DNA of 64,000 nucleotides from Kiloniella laminariae DSM 19542. Lineage in GTDB: Bacteria; Pseudomonadota; Alphaproteobacteria; Kiloniellales; Kiloniellaceae. The first letter of the stretch is position 1, and each line of letters starts with the position of its first letter. A program made the position numbers and the translations under genes. A model generated the notes under the pieces. It was not told where the DNA came from. It searched no databases and saw nothing but the letters and a program-made list of their open reading frames with translations. The stretch lies in contig NZ_KB893168.1 in the NCBI RefSeq assembly GCF_000374005.1, positions 100,441 to 164,440 of the forward strand, written 5' to 3'. Of this stretch, positions 45,907-54,920 are shown one piece after another.

Positions 45907-46398
45907 TTAATTCTGCCCGTCTTTACCGCTCCTGACCAACAATCCCTGGAGGGAATTAAAATTGGTCGGAATGGCCAGAGATGCCTCTGCAGACTCTTTC
46001 TTATCCACTGTATTCATCTCCAACTCGCCAAGACGAAGTGTTGCAGATGTTTCGACTTCGTTCATTTCCATCAGAATTTGATCAATATCCTGACGCTTCT
46101 TTTCCAAAAGGGCTCTGTGCTTTGCGATACAACCAAGCAGGCGCTGAAGTTGTCCACTTTCCCCCGGCTCAAGATCATACATTTCAATAATTTCACGGAT
46201 CTCTGCCAGGGAAAAACCAAGTCGTTTCCCCCGCAGTATCAAAATCAACCGCGCCCGATCACGTGAAGAATATAATCTTTTCCGCCCTTCCCGCTGGGGA
46301 TTGAGAAGTTTTTCCCCTTCATAAAACCGTAAGGTCCGGGTGGTTATCCCAAACTCGTTTGTCAGTTCGGTTATGCTATAGAATCCCCGCCCGTTCAT
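45907..46398 (-). CDS. Second LiuR-like MerR-family regulator
   Basis: The 163-residue product has a MerR winged helix (ITELTNEFGITTRTLRFYEG) and coiled coil like those of the regulator at 26808, plus a C-terminal tail of about 30 residues (SLAIPTNFNSLQGLLVRS). ATG 46398 is preferred because AAAGGA lies eight bases upstream; ATG 46416 lies in the operator. It heads the liv/acyl-CoA ligase operon and probably autoregulates it. It has no metal-binding cysteines, so an organic, likely acyl-CoA, effector is expected. Confidence 0.88.
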   Translation of the reverse strand: MNGRGFYSITELTNEFGITTRTLRFYEGEKLLNPQREGRKRLYSSRDRARLILILRGKRLGFSLAEIREIIEMYDLEPGESGQLQRLLGCIAKHRALLEKKRQDIDQILMEMNEVETSATLRLGELEMNTVDKKESAEASLAIPTNFNSLQGLLVRSGKDGQN

Positions 46399-46792
46399 TT
46401 GCAGATCCTTTAACATCTTACGTAAAAGTCAATTACCTTTACCGGAATTTTCCGAACTCTCTTATAAAGATGCCTTGTTTTTTCTGTTCATACCCAGTGA
46501 CAAAATATTGTTTTTAATGATATTTTTTTTAATCTATTACGTAGTGTCACCTTAGGTAAGGTCATAATGTCATCTGCTGATTTGCAGATAAACACATAAT
46601 TCTGCAGCAGTGGTCTGCAATTTCGCAGATCAAATCTCCCCAAACAGGATATATACATATGATTTCAGATGCCTACTCGAAATAGCAATCCATTTCTTTA
46701 GGATTAATTTGTAATTTTATTACTCAAAAACATTCCAAGGGGCAGGTATCACCTGATAACACTGGCTGTGATTCCATACTTCCTAACAATAT
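46399..46792. promoter_or_regulatory. 394-bp intergenic region with ACCTTAggTAAGGT palindrome
   Basis: AT-rich region upstream of the LiuR-like gene and downstream of the membrane AraC gene. A perfect 6+2+6 palindrome (ACCTTAGGTAAGGT) lies at 46549-46562; its minus strand forms TGACCTTACCTAAGGTGAC, recalling MerR-type operators. It is about 150 bp upstream of the regulator. No coding frame is supported. Confidence 0.4.
46408..46432 (-). promoter_or_regulatory. LiuR-like operator upstream of the liv operon regulator
   Basis: The minus strand reads TTGAC (46432-46428), then TTTTACGTAAGATG and TTAAAG. Nineteen bases match the element at 26773 with one difference. The left half TTTACG is conserved; the right half is degenerate (TTAAAG instead of CGTAAA). 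It overlaps the upstream ATG of the regulator, and so helped fix the start at 46398. Confidence 0.6.
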
Positions 46793-47818
46793 TTAAGCTG
46801 AAAATCGGGCCCGCCAATCTTTGGGGGAAAGCCCCGTGACTCTCCTAAATTCCCGATTAAAATTGGATTTTGTCTGGAAACCCGATTCAAACATAACGTC
46901 CGTTATCCTGATTTCTCTGTTCTCCAGAAGCCGACAGGCCTCATTAACCCGGAAACCATTAACATACTGCGAGATATTTTGCCCCTTCACCCGATTAATC
47001 GCCCCTGAGATCTGCCGTGCCGGGATTGCACTTTTACGGGAGAGACGATCGAGGTTGAGGTCGAAATCCCTGTACACTTCCTTGGTTGAAATCAGGTCAT
47101 CGACTTTCTCCAGAACCTGATAATCCTCTTCTTCTCTCTGTTGGGCCTCATGTTCCATGACAGAATCAGCAGCAATATCAGGAGACCGCCCCTGCCCGGC
47201 TATGGTCGCCATCATCCCGAGAACCAGAATTGCCGGAACATTGGCCAGGGCGACAAGCCTGGCCGAAAAATCGCCTGCTCCAGAGCGCAGGTCATAAGAA
47301 ATCAGAATATCAATTCCGGCGAAAAAAAACAGCGCCAGAGCCGTGATCACCAGAGCACGATGCGCATTCCTAGCGTCAACCAACCGAACCATCCGTAGCT
47401 TATCTGCCCCAGAAAAAGCCAAACAGGCAAGCAGGATAGCATATATAAGATATATCCCGATCAAAAGGAAATCGATAAAGCGGGGAGCTAGTAAAATCAG
47501 TACACAAACCAATAGCGGCGGCGCCAGATGTTTGATATCTCCAGGCAATATCACGGCTGCTCCAGAACGGGAAAGACTTCGGAAACAAATCCAGGACAGG
47601 GGAGCCCAGGTTGCTGCCAGGATCGACTGCAGAGGCAAGAACTCTAGAATATCATACCCCCAGCGAACACCGATCATAATCGACAGAACAACATAAAACC
47701 CCAGAAGAAGAACAAAAAGCCGATTTGCCCCCAACCCCTGATCCTGACGGAGTAACTGAAAGATTAAAACCAGAAGCAACAAAGCGACGACAAAGGGCAG
47801 CGGCACAAAAATCATCAA
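46793..47818 (-). CDS. AraC-family regulator with N-terminal membrane domain
   Basis: The 341-residue protein has six or seven hydrophobic helices in the first 220 residues (for example PLPFVVALLLLVLIFQLLR) and a C-terminal AraC DNA-binding domain (about 240-340; LDRLSRKSAIPARQISGAIN, MFESGFQTKSNFNREFRRVT). Such membrane-bound AraC proteins sense signals at the inner membrane and bind DNA directly. The gene is divergent from a secreted hydrolase gene 218 bp away, the likeliest target. The signal is unknown. Confidence 0.88.
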   Translation of the reverse strand: MMIFVPLPFVVALLLLVLIFQLLRQDQGLGANRLFVLLLGFYVVLSIMIGVRWGYDILEFLPLQSILAATWAPLSWICFRSLSRSGAAVILPGDIKHLAPPLLVCVLILLAPRFIDFLLIGIYLIYAILLACLAFSGADKLRMVRLVDARNAHRALVITALALFFFAGIDILISYDLRSGAGDFSARLVALANVPAILVLGMMATIAGQGRSPDIAADSVMEHEAQQREEEDYQVLEKVDDLISTKEVYRDFDLNLDRLSRKSAIPARQISGAINRVKGQNISQYVNGFRVNEACRLLENREIRITDVMFESGFQTKSNFNREFRRVTGLSPKDWRARFSA

Positions 47819-48036
47819 TAAATCTCACTTTCCACAAGCAGCGCGGGCAACGTTTCAAACCAAGATACACGCCTCACCCCAAAAGAATGATGGGCTCTTT
47901 TGATAAATAAAATGACCTTAAACGCGACTTAGTACGACCTGAAACATGATCAAGGTCTCAAAAGGTGCAGAGAACCACAAATACTTCACTCATCCGTACC
48001 ACAAAGACAAATTTGATTATATAAAGGCCCCGCCCT

Positions 48037-49053
48037 ATGAAATTCGCTTCCCTGCTTTCGATTTATCTCAGCGCCCTCTGCCTGTTCTCTCAACTCTCTT
48101 TTGCTTCAGCAGTGGGCTTCCAGCTTTACAAAATATCTGATCCAGATGATCAACCACTGGAAATCGGCATATGGTATCCGACAGATACAACAGCGCCAGA
48201 AGAAGCCAACACGCCCTTTCGCCAAGCCCTGGCGATCGATAGTCAACCGGTTGGAACCAATTTACCCCTTGTCGTTATGTCCCATGGTTATGGTGGATGG
48301 ATGGCAGGGCACGCGGATACAGCCCTCACCCTTGCTAAAGCCGGTTATGTTGTGGTTTCCCCGACCCACACTGGTAACAACTATGAAGATGAAAGCTACC
48401 CGCCCTCCCGCTGGATGCGGGATCGCCCTCGCCACATCAGCCTTACTCTTGATTACATCCTGAAAAACTGGAAAGGCAAAGAATCAGTAGGCCTTGGCAA
48501 AATCGGTATTTTTGGTTTTTCTGCAGGTGGGTACACTGCACTGGTCTCATCCGGTGCAATACCGGATATCAAGGCAATGCACACACATTGCGCCAATACT
48601 CCGGAAGAACTGGCCTGTACTCTCGGTCTGAAAGAAGACCCGGCAATCGCTAAGCTGGTAACATCACCCGCTGAAAGTTGGGGACATGACCCCAGAATTT
48701 CTGCGGCGGTTGTTGTTGCGCCGGGACTTGGTTTTGCCTTCAACAAACAGGCTCTAAAACAGGTAACAATCCCGGTTCAGCTTTGGGCAGCTGCTGAAGA
48801 TAAAAATGTACCATACAAAAGCAATACGGCGATTGTTCGCCGATCTCTTCCTCTGGAGCCGGAGTATCATCAGATTGAAAATGCAGGGCACTTCGCTTTT
48901 CTCCCTCCCTGTAACCCGCGATTAAAAGAGATCAACCCCAGAATCTGGAATATGGTCTGCGTAGATAATATTGCTTTTGATCGCGCAGAATTTCATCTGA
49001 GATTCAATCAGGAAGTCCTGGATTTTTTTAACAAAAGCCTGTCCGTGCAGTAA
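48037..49053 (+). CDS. Secreted alpha/beta hydrolase (dienelactone hydrolase / PAF-acetylhydrolase-like)
   Basis: The 338-residue product begins with a signal peptide (LSIYLSALCLFSQLSFASA). The nucleophile elbow is GFSAGGYTAL, and a catalytic histidine is likely in ENAGHFAFLPPC. DQPLEIGIWYPT and VVMSHGYGGWMAGHA match the group annotated as predicted dienelactone hydrolases. It probably hydrolyses an ester or a lipid in the periplasm. It is divergent from the membrane AraC regulator and followed by a stem-loop. Confidence 0.87.
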   Translation: MKFASLLSIYLSALCLFSQLSFASAVGFQLYKISDPDDQPLEIGIWYPTDTTAPEEANTPFRQALAIDSQPVGTNLPLVVMSHGYGGWMAGHADTALTLAKAGYVVVSPTHTGNNYEDESYPPSRWMRDRPRHISLTLDYILKNWKGKESVGLGKIGIFGFSAGGYTALVSSGAIPDIKAMHTHCANTPEELACTLGLKEDPAIAKLVTSPAESWGHDPRISAAVVVAPGLGFAFNKQALKQVTIPVQLWAAAEDKNVPYKSNTAIVRRSLPLEPEYHQIENAGHFAFLPPCNPRLKEINPRIWNMVCVDNIAFDRAEFHLRFNQEVLDFFNKSLSVQ

Positions 49054-49060
49054 TGAGACA

Positions 49061-49085
49061 AGAGGCGGGGAAAAGCCCCGCCTCT
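49061..49085 (+). terminator. Stem-loop after the hydrolase gene
   Basis: A perfect 10-bp GC-rich stem (AGAGGCGGGG / CCCCGCCTCT) with a 5-nt loop starts 7 nt after the hydrolase stop. No T run follows on the plus strand. It also lies downstream of the small minus-strand gene at 49135, so it may serve both. Confidence 0.7.
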
Positions 49086-49134
49086 CCTGAAGATCTCATC
49101 TACTCGCTGGCATTCAGAAAGAAAGAATGGAACC

Positions 49135-49302
49135 TTACAGATATCTTTCCCATGAGCGGGTGTAGTCGCCCGTCATCCCCGGTGGTCCCGGATCTTCAGG
49201 AAGGCCAATGTCCCGGCGCAGCCTGCGGGGCAGGTCTTGCAAACGCGTGGTTGCCTGACGGTTAAAGAAAAAGTTGCTTACAAGCTGGATAAGCCTGGTC
49301 AT
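49135..49302 (-). CDS. Small DUF1127-like protein
   Basis: A 55-residue frame starts at ATG 49302 behind GGAGAATAGAC. The product contains RLQDLPRRLRRDIGLPED, whose L-x(2)-R-x-LRRDIGL core is the DUF1127 signature. The C-terminus (GMTGDYTRSWERYL) is unusual. DUF1127 proteins are short, basic and common in alphaproteobacteria; some affect phosphate, RNA turnover or stress responses. It is single-gene, facing the hydrolase gene across a stem-loop, and 262 bp downstream of another small frame of the same type. Confidence 0.72.
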   Translation of the reverse strand: MTRLIQLVSNFFFNRQATTRLQDLPRRLRRDIGLPEDPGPPGMTGDYTRSWERYL

Positions 49303-49564
49303 GTCTATTCTCCATAGAATAGGCCACGACTATCGGGAAACGAACAGAGTCACTCGTGTCCTTCACGATAAAAACGCATAATCAATCCCTGCATAAAACA
49401 AAACGCAGATTATCTGCAGCAGCCCCAAAGGGAACAGACAGATTTTCCGCCCTGATCAGACAAGCAGAATCAAGGCATAGAAAAATTGTTAACGTAATTA
49501 TAGAGAAAGGTGAATTACCGTTCCTGACAGCCGAGGCCGGATATAATCGGGGCGTGGTATAAAA

Positions 49565-49681
49565 CTAGCCGAGATTACGTCGGTTCATTGCTGATTTGGA
49601 AACACGAGTGAACAAAGCTTCAGGTGCACACAGCCCATATGCACTCGTGCGGATATATGCAGAGGCAAAAATACGGGTCAT
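49565..49681 (-). CDS. Very small DUF1127-related protein or remnant
   Basis: A 38-residue frame at ATG 49681 follows an excellent ribosome-binding site (AGGAGGACTGCATTT). The translation begins MTRIFASAYIRTSAYG and ends SKSAMNRRNLG. The opening resembles the N-terminus of longer DUF1127 proteins, but the LRDIG core is missing. It may be a truncated copy or a genuine micro-protein. The strong site argues that it is, or recently was, translated. Confidence 0.5.
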   Translation of the reverse strand: MTRIFASAYIRTSAYGLCAPEALFTRVSKSAMNRRNLG

Positions 49682-49983
49682 AAATGCAGTCCTCCTGAAG
49701 TCTTAACGGGTAATACACGCTAACCTTGTAACCTCGAAATCAAACCTTGCCAAGTCAGAGTTCTTAGTGACCAAGCAAAAAAAAGACCATGATGTAAAAT
49801 TACAACAGAACTGTTCTCAATAAGGGAATAATCTCCTTCTCTTTCGAAGTCATTTTTTAGGTACTCACAGCACATTATCTGTTCTTTGCTCCTTACAACC
49901 CCATATTATTAATCTTTATCACCTCCGCACCTCCCTATAACAATTTGTTTTTAAATAAATAATATCATCACACAATAATTTAC
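49682..49983. other. AT-rich intergenic region upstream of the SDR operon
   Basis: About 300 bp with no supported gene on either strand. It should contain the promoter of the small minus-strand gene at 49681 and grades into the operator region of the SDR operon at 49984. Nothing else is evident. Confidence 0.4.
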
Positions 49984-50063
49984 CTATCTGTAGATAGATT
50001 TATAAGTTGACCTTATCTCGAAACTGCCTATCTATAAAAAACAGATAACCTACCTATAGATAG
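49984..50063 (+). promoter_or_regulatory. Promoter flanked by tandem CTATCT/AGATAG palindromes
   Basis: Palindrome 1 is CTATCT-GT-AGATAG at 49984-49997, palindrome 2 is CTACCT-AT-AGATAG at 50050-50063 (one mismatch), and a half-site CTATCTATA lies at 50028-50036. Between them, TTGACC (50007-50012) and TATCTA (50029-50034), 16 bp apart, make a plausible promoter. The layout, with operators upstream and downstream of the promoter, is typical of TetR-type repression. No TetR gene is in the window. Confidence 0.68.
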
Positions 50064-50076
50064 ATTGGATTCGAAA

Positions 50077-50844
50077 ATGACTAACCTAGTAACACTTATT
50101 GTTGGTGGCTCTAGCGGGATGGGTAAAGCAACAGCTCAACACCTGCATGCCCGGGGGGAACAGCTTATATTAATTGGTAGAGATCTCGAAAAACTGAACA
50201 AGACAAAGCAGGAGTTATTGGTCCAGAGCAGCGGCAATATCGAAGTGAAAGAACTGGACCTTTATTCAGATGAACAAGTCACAGCATTCATTCAGGAAAT
50301 CAGTAGAGAACAGCGCCATATCAACAAGCTTGTCAATGCTGCTGGTTCCTTTAAACCCGTTTCATTTCTTGAACACATAGCAAGTGATTTCGAAAACTAT
50401 CACCAGCTCAACAAAAGCCTGTTTTTCATCACCCAAGCCGTAGCAGAAAATATGAAAACCAACGGCAGCGGCGCTATCGTCAATATCGGTTCTATGTGGG
50501 CAAAACAGGCGATCAAGGCCACGCCCTCATCGGCCTACTCCATGGCCAAAGCCGGGTTGCACGCCCTGACCCAGCACCTTGCGATGGAACTTGCTGATTA
50601 CAATATCAGGGTAAATGCGGTATCACCTGCCGTTGTTGTCACTCCAATTTTTGGCTCTTTTATCGAGCCCGAGCAAATTGAGACAGCACTGACCAGCGCT
50701 TTTGATGCTTTTCATCCTATTGGCCGGGTAGGCAGAACTGATGATATCGCCACAGTCATCGTCTTCCTGCTCTCTGAACAGGCTTCCTGGGTAACCGGAG
50801 CTATCTGGGATACTGATGGTGGCGTTATGGCAGGCCGTAACTAA
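50077..50844 (+). CDS. SDR-family oxidoreductase
   Basis: The 255-residue short-chain dehydrogenase has the cofactor motif [15 protein letters not shown], an NAAG segment (VNAAGSFKP), and the catalytic YSMAK. The C-terminus [18 protein letters not shown] is typical. Cofactor basic residue after strand 2 (IGRDLEKL) suggests NADP. The ATG at 50077 is preferred; TTG 50065 overlaps the operator. It is the first gene of a three-gene operon under the tandem palindromes. Substrate is unknown. Confidence 0.88.
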   Translation: MTNLVTLIVGGSSGMGKATAQHLHARGEQLILIGRDLEKLNKTKQELLVQSSGNIEVKELDLYSDEQVTAFIQEISREQRHINKLVNAAGSFKPVSFLEHIASDFENYHQLNKSLFFITQAVAENMKTNGSGAIVNIGSMWAKQAIKATPSSAYSMAKAGLHALTQHLAMELADYNIRVNAVSPAVVVTPIFGSFIEPEQIETALTSAFDAFHPIGRVGRTDDIATVIVFLLSEQASWVTGAIWDTDGGVMAGRN

Positions 50845-50998
50845 ACACCCCCTTCCTTTCTCCGTCCTCACGATAATGTCTAAAGCCCGGTTGCCTTTCC
50901 TGTGCAACACTATGGCAGCCGACTTTAGGCTATCGAATAAAGAAGCAGAAGATGCTTTGACACTCCTGCCCGAAATCCACCTGCCAAGGAGATTTGAG

Positions 50999-51691
50999 AT
51001 GACCAAGAAAAGACCCTTCGCCATTGTTGCCGGTGCCGGTCCGGGATTGGGGCAAGCCCTGACAAGAAAGCTATCTCAGGAAGGCTACAACGTCCTTGGC
51101 ATAACACGCTCAAAACCATCATCTTCTATCTCAGACACGATATTGTTTGCCCAGGTCGATCTGGCAGATACCCAGGCTGTGAAAGAAGTTCTTACTCCCT
51201 GTTTGACCCGATACGGGACGCCCGAAATCCTGATCCACAATCCGGCCAGTCTGGTTATCAAACCCTTTCTCGAGACCTCGGCAGAGGATTTCACACGCGC
51301 CTGGAAATCCATGATGCTCAGTGCAGTCAACACCTGTCAGGCAGTGCTTCCACAGATGCTAGAAGCCGGGCGAGGTAACATTATCATTTCCGGCGCAACG
51401 GCAAGCCTGCGCGGCGGCAAAAATTTTGCCGCTTTCGCTTCAGCAAAATTCGCCCTGCGCGGACTTGCCCAATCTCTCGCCCGTGAGTATCAGCAACAGG
51501 GAATTCACGTTGTTCACGCTATTCTTGATGGAATTATTGACACAGATACAAGCAGATCCCTGCACAAACTTTCATCTGACCGCATGATGAAACCCGACGA
51601 TATCGCCCAGATCTACTGGCAATTGATCCAGCAACCACGTTCGACCTGGACCCACGAGATTGACCTGCGCCCGCAACAGGAAAATTTCTAG
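50999..51691 (+). CDS. Atypical SDR-family protein lacking the catalytic tyrosine
   Basis: The 230-residue protein has the SDR nucleotide motif VAGAGPGLGQALTRKL and the strand SGATASLRGGKNFAAF. At the usual YxxxK site it reads FASAK (Phe146, Lys150), so the catalytic tyrosine is absent. The rest of the fold appears intact, and I recall similar F-containing SDR relatives, so it is not simple decay. The start at 50999 has CAAGGAGATTTGAG upstream. It overlaps the next gene by one base. It may bind NAD(P) without classical turnover, or use another residue. Confidence 0.82.
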   Translation: MTKKRPFAIVAGAGPGLGQALTRKLSQEGYNVLGITRSKPSSSISDTILFAQVDLADTQAVKEVLTPCLTRYGTPEILIHNPASLVIKPFLETSAEDFTRAWKSMMLSAVNTCQAVLPQMLEAGRGNIIISGATASLRGGKNFAAFASAKFALRGLAQSLAREYQQQGIHVVHAILDGIIDTDTSRSLHKLSSDRMMKPDDIAQIYWQLIQQPRSTWTHEIDLRPQQENF

Positions 51692-52803
51692 TGTCCCCAA
51701 AACATCTTGTATCCTCTTGCGAAAATATCATTGTCGGCGGCGGACTTAGCGGACTTTACCTCGCCTATCGGCTCCAGCAGACCGGGAAAGACTTTTTACT
51801 GCTCGAAGCAAGAGATCGGCTTGGCGGACGTATTCTTGGCCACCTTCCTGTTCCGGAGGGCCCGGCCCTCGACTTGGGACCAACCTGGTTCTGGCCCGGG
51901 CAAGAACAGCTGGAAAGACTACTAAGATCGCTGGAAATTCCTGTCTTCAAACAGCAAAACCAGGGAGACCTTCTTTACGAAGACCAGTTCGTAATCGCAG
52001 AACGGATTTCCCCGCAAGCTTATCAAATGACATCCTATCGGATGAATGGAGGGTTTATTCGACTTGTTGAAAGTCTGCGGGCAGCTCTGCCTCAGAAAAA
52101 GCTGCTGTTATCCCATCAGGTACGATCCATTAAAAACAGGGATGGCAGCGCCAGCGAAAACCTGCTGATAGACGCAACGCCAGCAGGTTCTGCCTCATCA
52201 CGTAAATTTTCAGCCCAACGGGCCTTTCTAGCCCTGCCACCGCGCCTCGTTGCTGAAATGATCTCCTTTCAACCAACACTTCCCCAGAAAACCCTGTCGG
52301 ACATGATGGCCATCCCAACCTGGATGGCAGGACAGGCCAAAGCCCTGATCACCTATGATCGCCCCTTCTGGCGCGATCAGCATTTATCTGGCCAAGCCTT
52401 CAGTCGCCTTGGCCCAATGATGGAAATTCACGATGCTTCGACAGAAGGGACAGGCCCTTATGGTCTTTTTGGGTTTCTTGGTGGAACCTCCGCTTCCAGA
52501 GCCCCACTTGGCAAAGACCAGATGACCAAGGCAATTCAGGAGCAGCTCAATCGACTTTTTGGCAACGAAGCCACTCTTCCACTTGATATCACAATCAAAG
52601 ACTGGGCACAGGACCCTTTTACCGCAACAATATCAGACCAACAGCCGCTCAAGAACCACCCGCACTATAGTATGCCAGAGAGCATGAAAAGGCTGTGGGA
52701 TGGACGCCTGATTTTCACAGGCACAGAAGTCGCCAGTCGGGATGGCGGATATCTGGAAGGTGCACTGGTTGCTGCAAATGAAGCACTGCTAAATTTAATT
52801 TAA
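51691..52803 (+). CDS. FAD-dependent amine oxidase family protein
   Basis: The 370-residue flavoprotein begins with a dinucleotide-binding motif (IIVGGGLSGLYLAYRL) followed by LLEARDRLGGRI, the amine-oxidase GG motif. The C-terminus has FTGTEVASRDGGYLEGALVAA, which contacts FAD. It is shorter than typical monoamine oxidases (about 450). It starts with GTG overlapping the preceding stop (TAGTG). It probably oxidises an amine or related hydride donor in one pathway with the two SDR proteins. Confidence 0.87.
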   Translation: MSPKHLVSSCENIIVGGGLSGLYLAYRLQQTGKDFLLLEARDRLGGRILGHLPVPEGPALDLGPTWFWPGQEQLERLLRSLEIPVFKQQNQGDLLYEDQFVIAERISPQAYQMTSYRMNGGFIRLVESLRAALPQKKLLLSHQVRSIKNRDGSASENLLIDATPAGSASSRKFSAQRAFLALPPRLVAEMISFQPTLPQKTLSDMMAIPTWMAGQAKALITYDRPFWRDQHLSGQAFSRLGPMMEIHDASTEGTGPYGLFGFLGGTSASRAPLGKDQMTKAIQEQLNRLFGNEATLPLDITIKDWAQDPFTATISDQQPLKNHPHYSMPESMKRLWDGRLIFTGTEVASRDGGYLEGALVAANEALLNLI

Positions 52804-52813
52804 AAAATTAAAT
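52793..52813. terminator. AT-only inverted repeat between convergent genes
   Basis: ATTTAATTT and AAATTAAAT form a perfect 9-bp repeat with a 3-nt loop overlapping the amine oxidase stop. It lies between convergent genes only 36 bp apart. All A/T pairs make the stem weak, but the flanking T/A runs could support termination. Confidence 0.4.
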
Positions 52814-52839
52814 ATTTAATGTATTAAATTGATTTAGAA

Positions 52840-53934
52840 CTACTTTTTTCTTCTCTTCTTGACTGATCTTTCGGCCTTCAACTGCTCTCTCCAGTTTAAG
52901 GCGGTTTCCCCATCCGCCTTACCCTCGCCCTCATCCGAAAGGCACAAATTATTCCAGCGCTCCAGACGTTCAGCAGAGATTTTTCCGTTTAACACCGCTT
53001 CCTGCAGGGCACAACCAGGCTCTTTCTGGTGCTTGCAATCACGGAAATGACAGTTCTTGCTGGCCTCGGTAATGTCACCAAACAGCCGGGTAATCCCGAC
53101 CATCACATCATCCAAACGTAGAACCTGTATGCCCGGCGTATCAATCAACCAGCCGCCAGCCGCTGCCCTGTGCATTGATCTGGCTGTAGTTGTATGCCGC
53201 CCCCGATCATCTTTTTCCCGGGTTGCTCCCGTGGCCTGTTCAAAACCAGATAATCCGTTCAACAGCGTCGATTTTCCAACACCGGAAGAACCAACCAGAG
53301 CAACGGTCTGCCCGGGGCCGCACCATTGATCAAGCTGTTTCAGATCATCCCTGTTGCGGGCATCAAGGGCGATAACAACCAAACCGGGAGACAGGGCCTG
53401 AGCTTGCCCGATCCACTGCGGGACATTATCAACCGTATCAGCCTTGGTTAAAACTATTACGGGGCGCACCCCGGCCTCATAAGCCAGAGCCAGAAAAAGG
53501 TCGAGCCAGGAAAGTTTAAAATCTGCATTACAGGAACTGACGATAAAAAGTGTATCTACATTGGCGGCAATTAACTGACAATGTCTGGCCTGCCCGGAAG
53601 TTCCAGTCCGAGATCCCGCACGGGAAATCAATCGTTGTAACAGGGACTTGCGTGTCAATAATTGAACAACTTGTCCCTTATCCCCATCAACAAGCACCCA
53701 ATCACCGACAGCATAACTCCCAGTAGTCTGCTCTTTGGGCGGAAAAAGTATCTCTTCCCCCTCTCCCGAAACAGACAAGGCGCGAAGGCGGATACGTTGT
53801 ACCCGGGAAATTCTCATGGGAATGAGGGACGTTTCAGCGCCATCGCCTAACATTTGGATTTCAGATTGTGCCAACTGCTCCTGAAAGAAATCAAACCAGC
53901 CCAAACCCTCAAGTGACACGCGGGGCTCTGTCAC
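52840..53934 (-). CDS. rsgA: Ribosome small-subunit-dependent GTPase A
   Basis: The 364-residue circularly permuted GTPase matures the 30S subunit. It has an N-terminal OB region, G4 (VLTKAD), G1 ([16 protein letters not shown]), G3 (DTPGIQVL), and a C-terminal zinc finger ([16 protein letters not shown]). A basic tail ([12 protein letters not shown]) fits ribosome binding. The GTG start overlaps the trhO stop by 4 nt, so the two are co-translated. A housekeeping assignment with little doubt. Confidence 0.96.
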   Translation of the reverse strand: MTEPRVSLEGLGWFDFFQEQLAQSEIQMLGDGAETSLIPMRISRVQRIRLRALSVSGEGEEILFPPKEQTTGSYAVGDWVLVDGDKGQVVQLLTRKSLLQRLISRAGSRTGTSGQARHCQLIAANVDTLFIVSSCNADFKLSWLDLFLALAYEAGVRPVIVLTKADTVDNVPQWIGQAQALSPGLVVIALDARNRDDLKQLDQWCGPGQTVALVGSSGVGKSTLLNGLSGFEQATGATREKDDRGRHTTTARSMHRAAAGGWLIDTPGIQVLRLDDVMVGITRLFGDITEASKNCHFRDCKHQKEPGCALQEAVLNGKISAERLERWNNLCLSDEGEGKADGETALNWREQLKAERSVKKRRKK

Positions 53935-54920
53935 TCTTGTTGATTGATCTGCTGCTGGGATTGACGCTTCAGAAGTTTTTCCTGACGACGTTTTTCCTTG
54001 ATAGCCGCAACTTCCCCACCAATATGGTCTATGCCCATCTGACGGGAAAGCTCTACCTGCTTCGCCCGCTCTTCAAAGCGCTGTTTCTGTTCATCACTCA
54101 GCTTGTCATGACAGAGATGACAGGAAATTCCCTTGAGGTATTTAGGATTTCTCTTGTCTTCTTCTGTTAAGGGCATCCGGCAGGCGTAACATTGGTCGTA
54201 TTTGCCTTTTTCCAGATTGTGTTTCACCGCAACCCGGCTATCAAACACAAAACACTCGCCTTCCCAGAGAGATTCTTCCTCCGGCACTTCTTCGAGATAT
54301 TTCAGGATACCACCTTCAAGGTGATAAACCTCGTCAAACCCCTGTTGCTTCAGATAAGCGGTCGATTTCTCGCACCGAATACCCCCTGTACAGAACATGG
54401 CCACTTTCTTGCTTTTGGCATCAGCAAGATTTTCTTTCACATAAGCGGGAAACTCACGGAAAGTAGCGGTTTTGGGATCAATCGCGTTCTTGAAGGTTCC
54501 GATACCAACCTCGTAGTCATTGCGGGTATCAACCAGCACAACATCCGGGTCTGAAATCAGCGCATTCCAGTCTTTCGGCTTCACATAGGTGCCGACAATA
54601 TCATTGGGATCAATTCCCTCAACCCCCATGGTTACAATCTCTTTCTTGAGTTTAACCTTGGTACGGTGAAAAGGAAGTTCCTCGTGGTAGGATTCCTTGG
54701 TTACAACCTTTGCCAGGCGGGGGTCTGACCGAAGATATCCATGAAGTGCAGCAATTGCCTGCGGGGTTCCGGCAACGGTCCCGTTGATGCCTTCGCGTGC
54801 GAGCAGAAGTGTCCCTTTGACATTCTGTTCAAGCATAAATTTCTGAAGGGGTTCACGAAGCTTTTCGAAATCTTCGAGGACAGCAAAGTGATACAGTGCC
54901 GAAACAACGTATTTTGTCAT
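53931..54920 (-). CDS. trhO: tRNA uridine 5-hydroxylase TrhO (rhodanese-like)
   Basis: The 329-residue protein (formerly YceA) forms 5-hydroxyuridine at tRNA position 34 using oxygen. It has an N-terminal alpha/beta domain, a rhodanese domain with [12 protein letters not shown] and the reactive cysteine loop [12 protein letters not shown] (Cys177, Cys183), and a C-terminal zinc-binding part ([14 protein letters not shown]). A lysine-rich tail extends beyond the E. coli protein. It is co-transcribed with rsgA, linking two translation-related functions. Confidence 0.95.
   Translation of the reverse strand: MTKYVVSALYHFAVLEDFEKLREPLQKFMLEQNVKGTLLLAREGINGTVAGTPQAIAALHGYLRSDPRLAKVVTKESYHEELPFHRTKVKLKKEIVTMGVEGIDPNDIVGTYVKPKDWNALISDPDVVLVDTRNDYEVGIGTFKNAIDPKTATFREFPAYVKENLADAKSKKVAMFCTGGIRCEKSTAYLKQQGFDEVYHLEGGILKYLEEVPEEESLWEGECFVFDSRVAVKHNLEKGKYDQCYACRMPLTEEDKRNPKYLKGISCHLCHDKLSDEQKQRFEERAKQVELSRQMGIDHIGGEVAAIKEKRRQEKLLKRQSQQQINQQE

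Noticed and set aside
49356..49562. 68-codon plus-strand frame between the two mini-genes
   Set aside because: GTG start without a Shine-Dalgarno sequence and no family resemblance.
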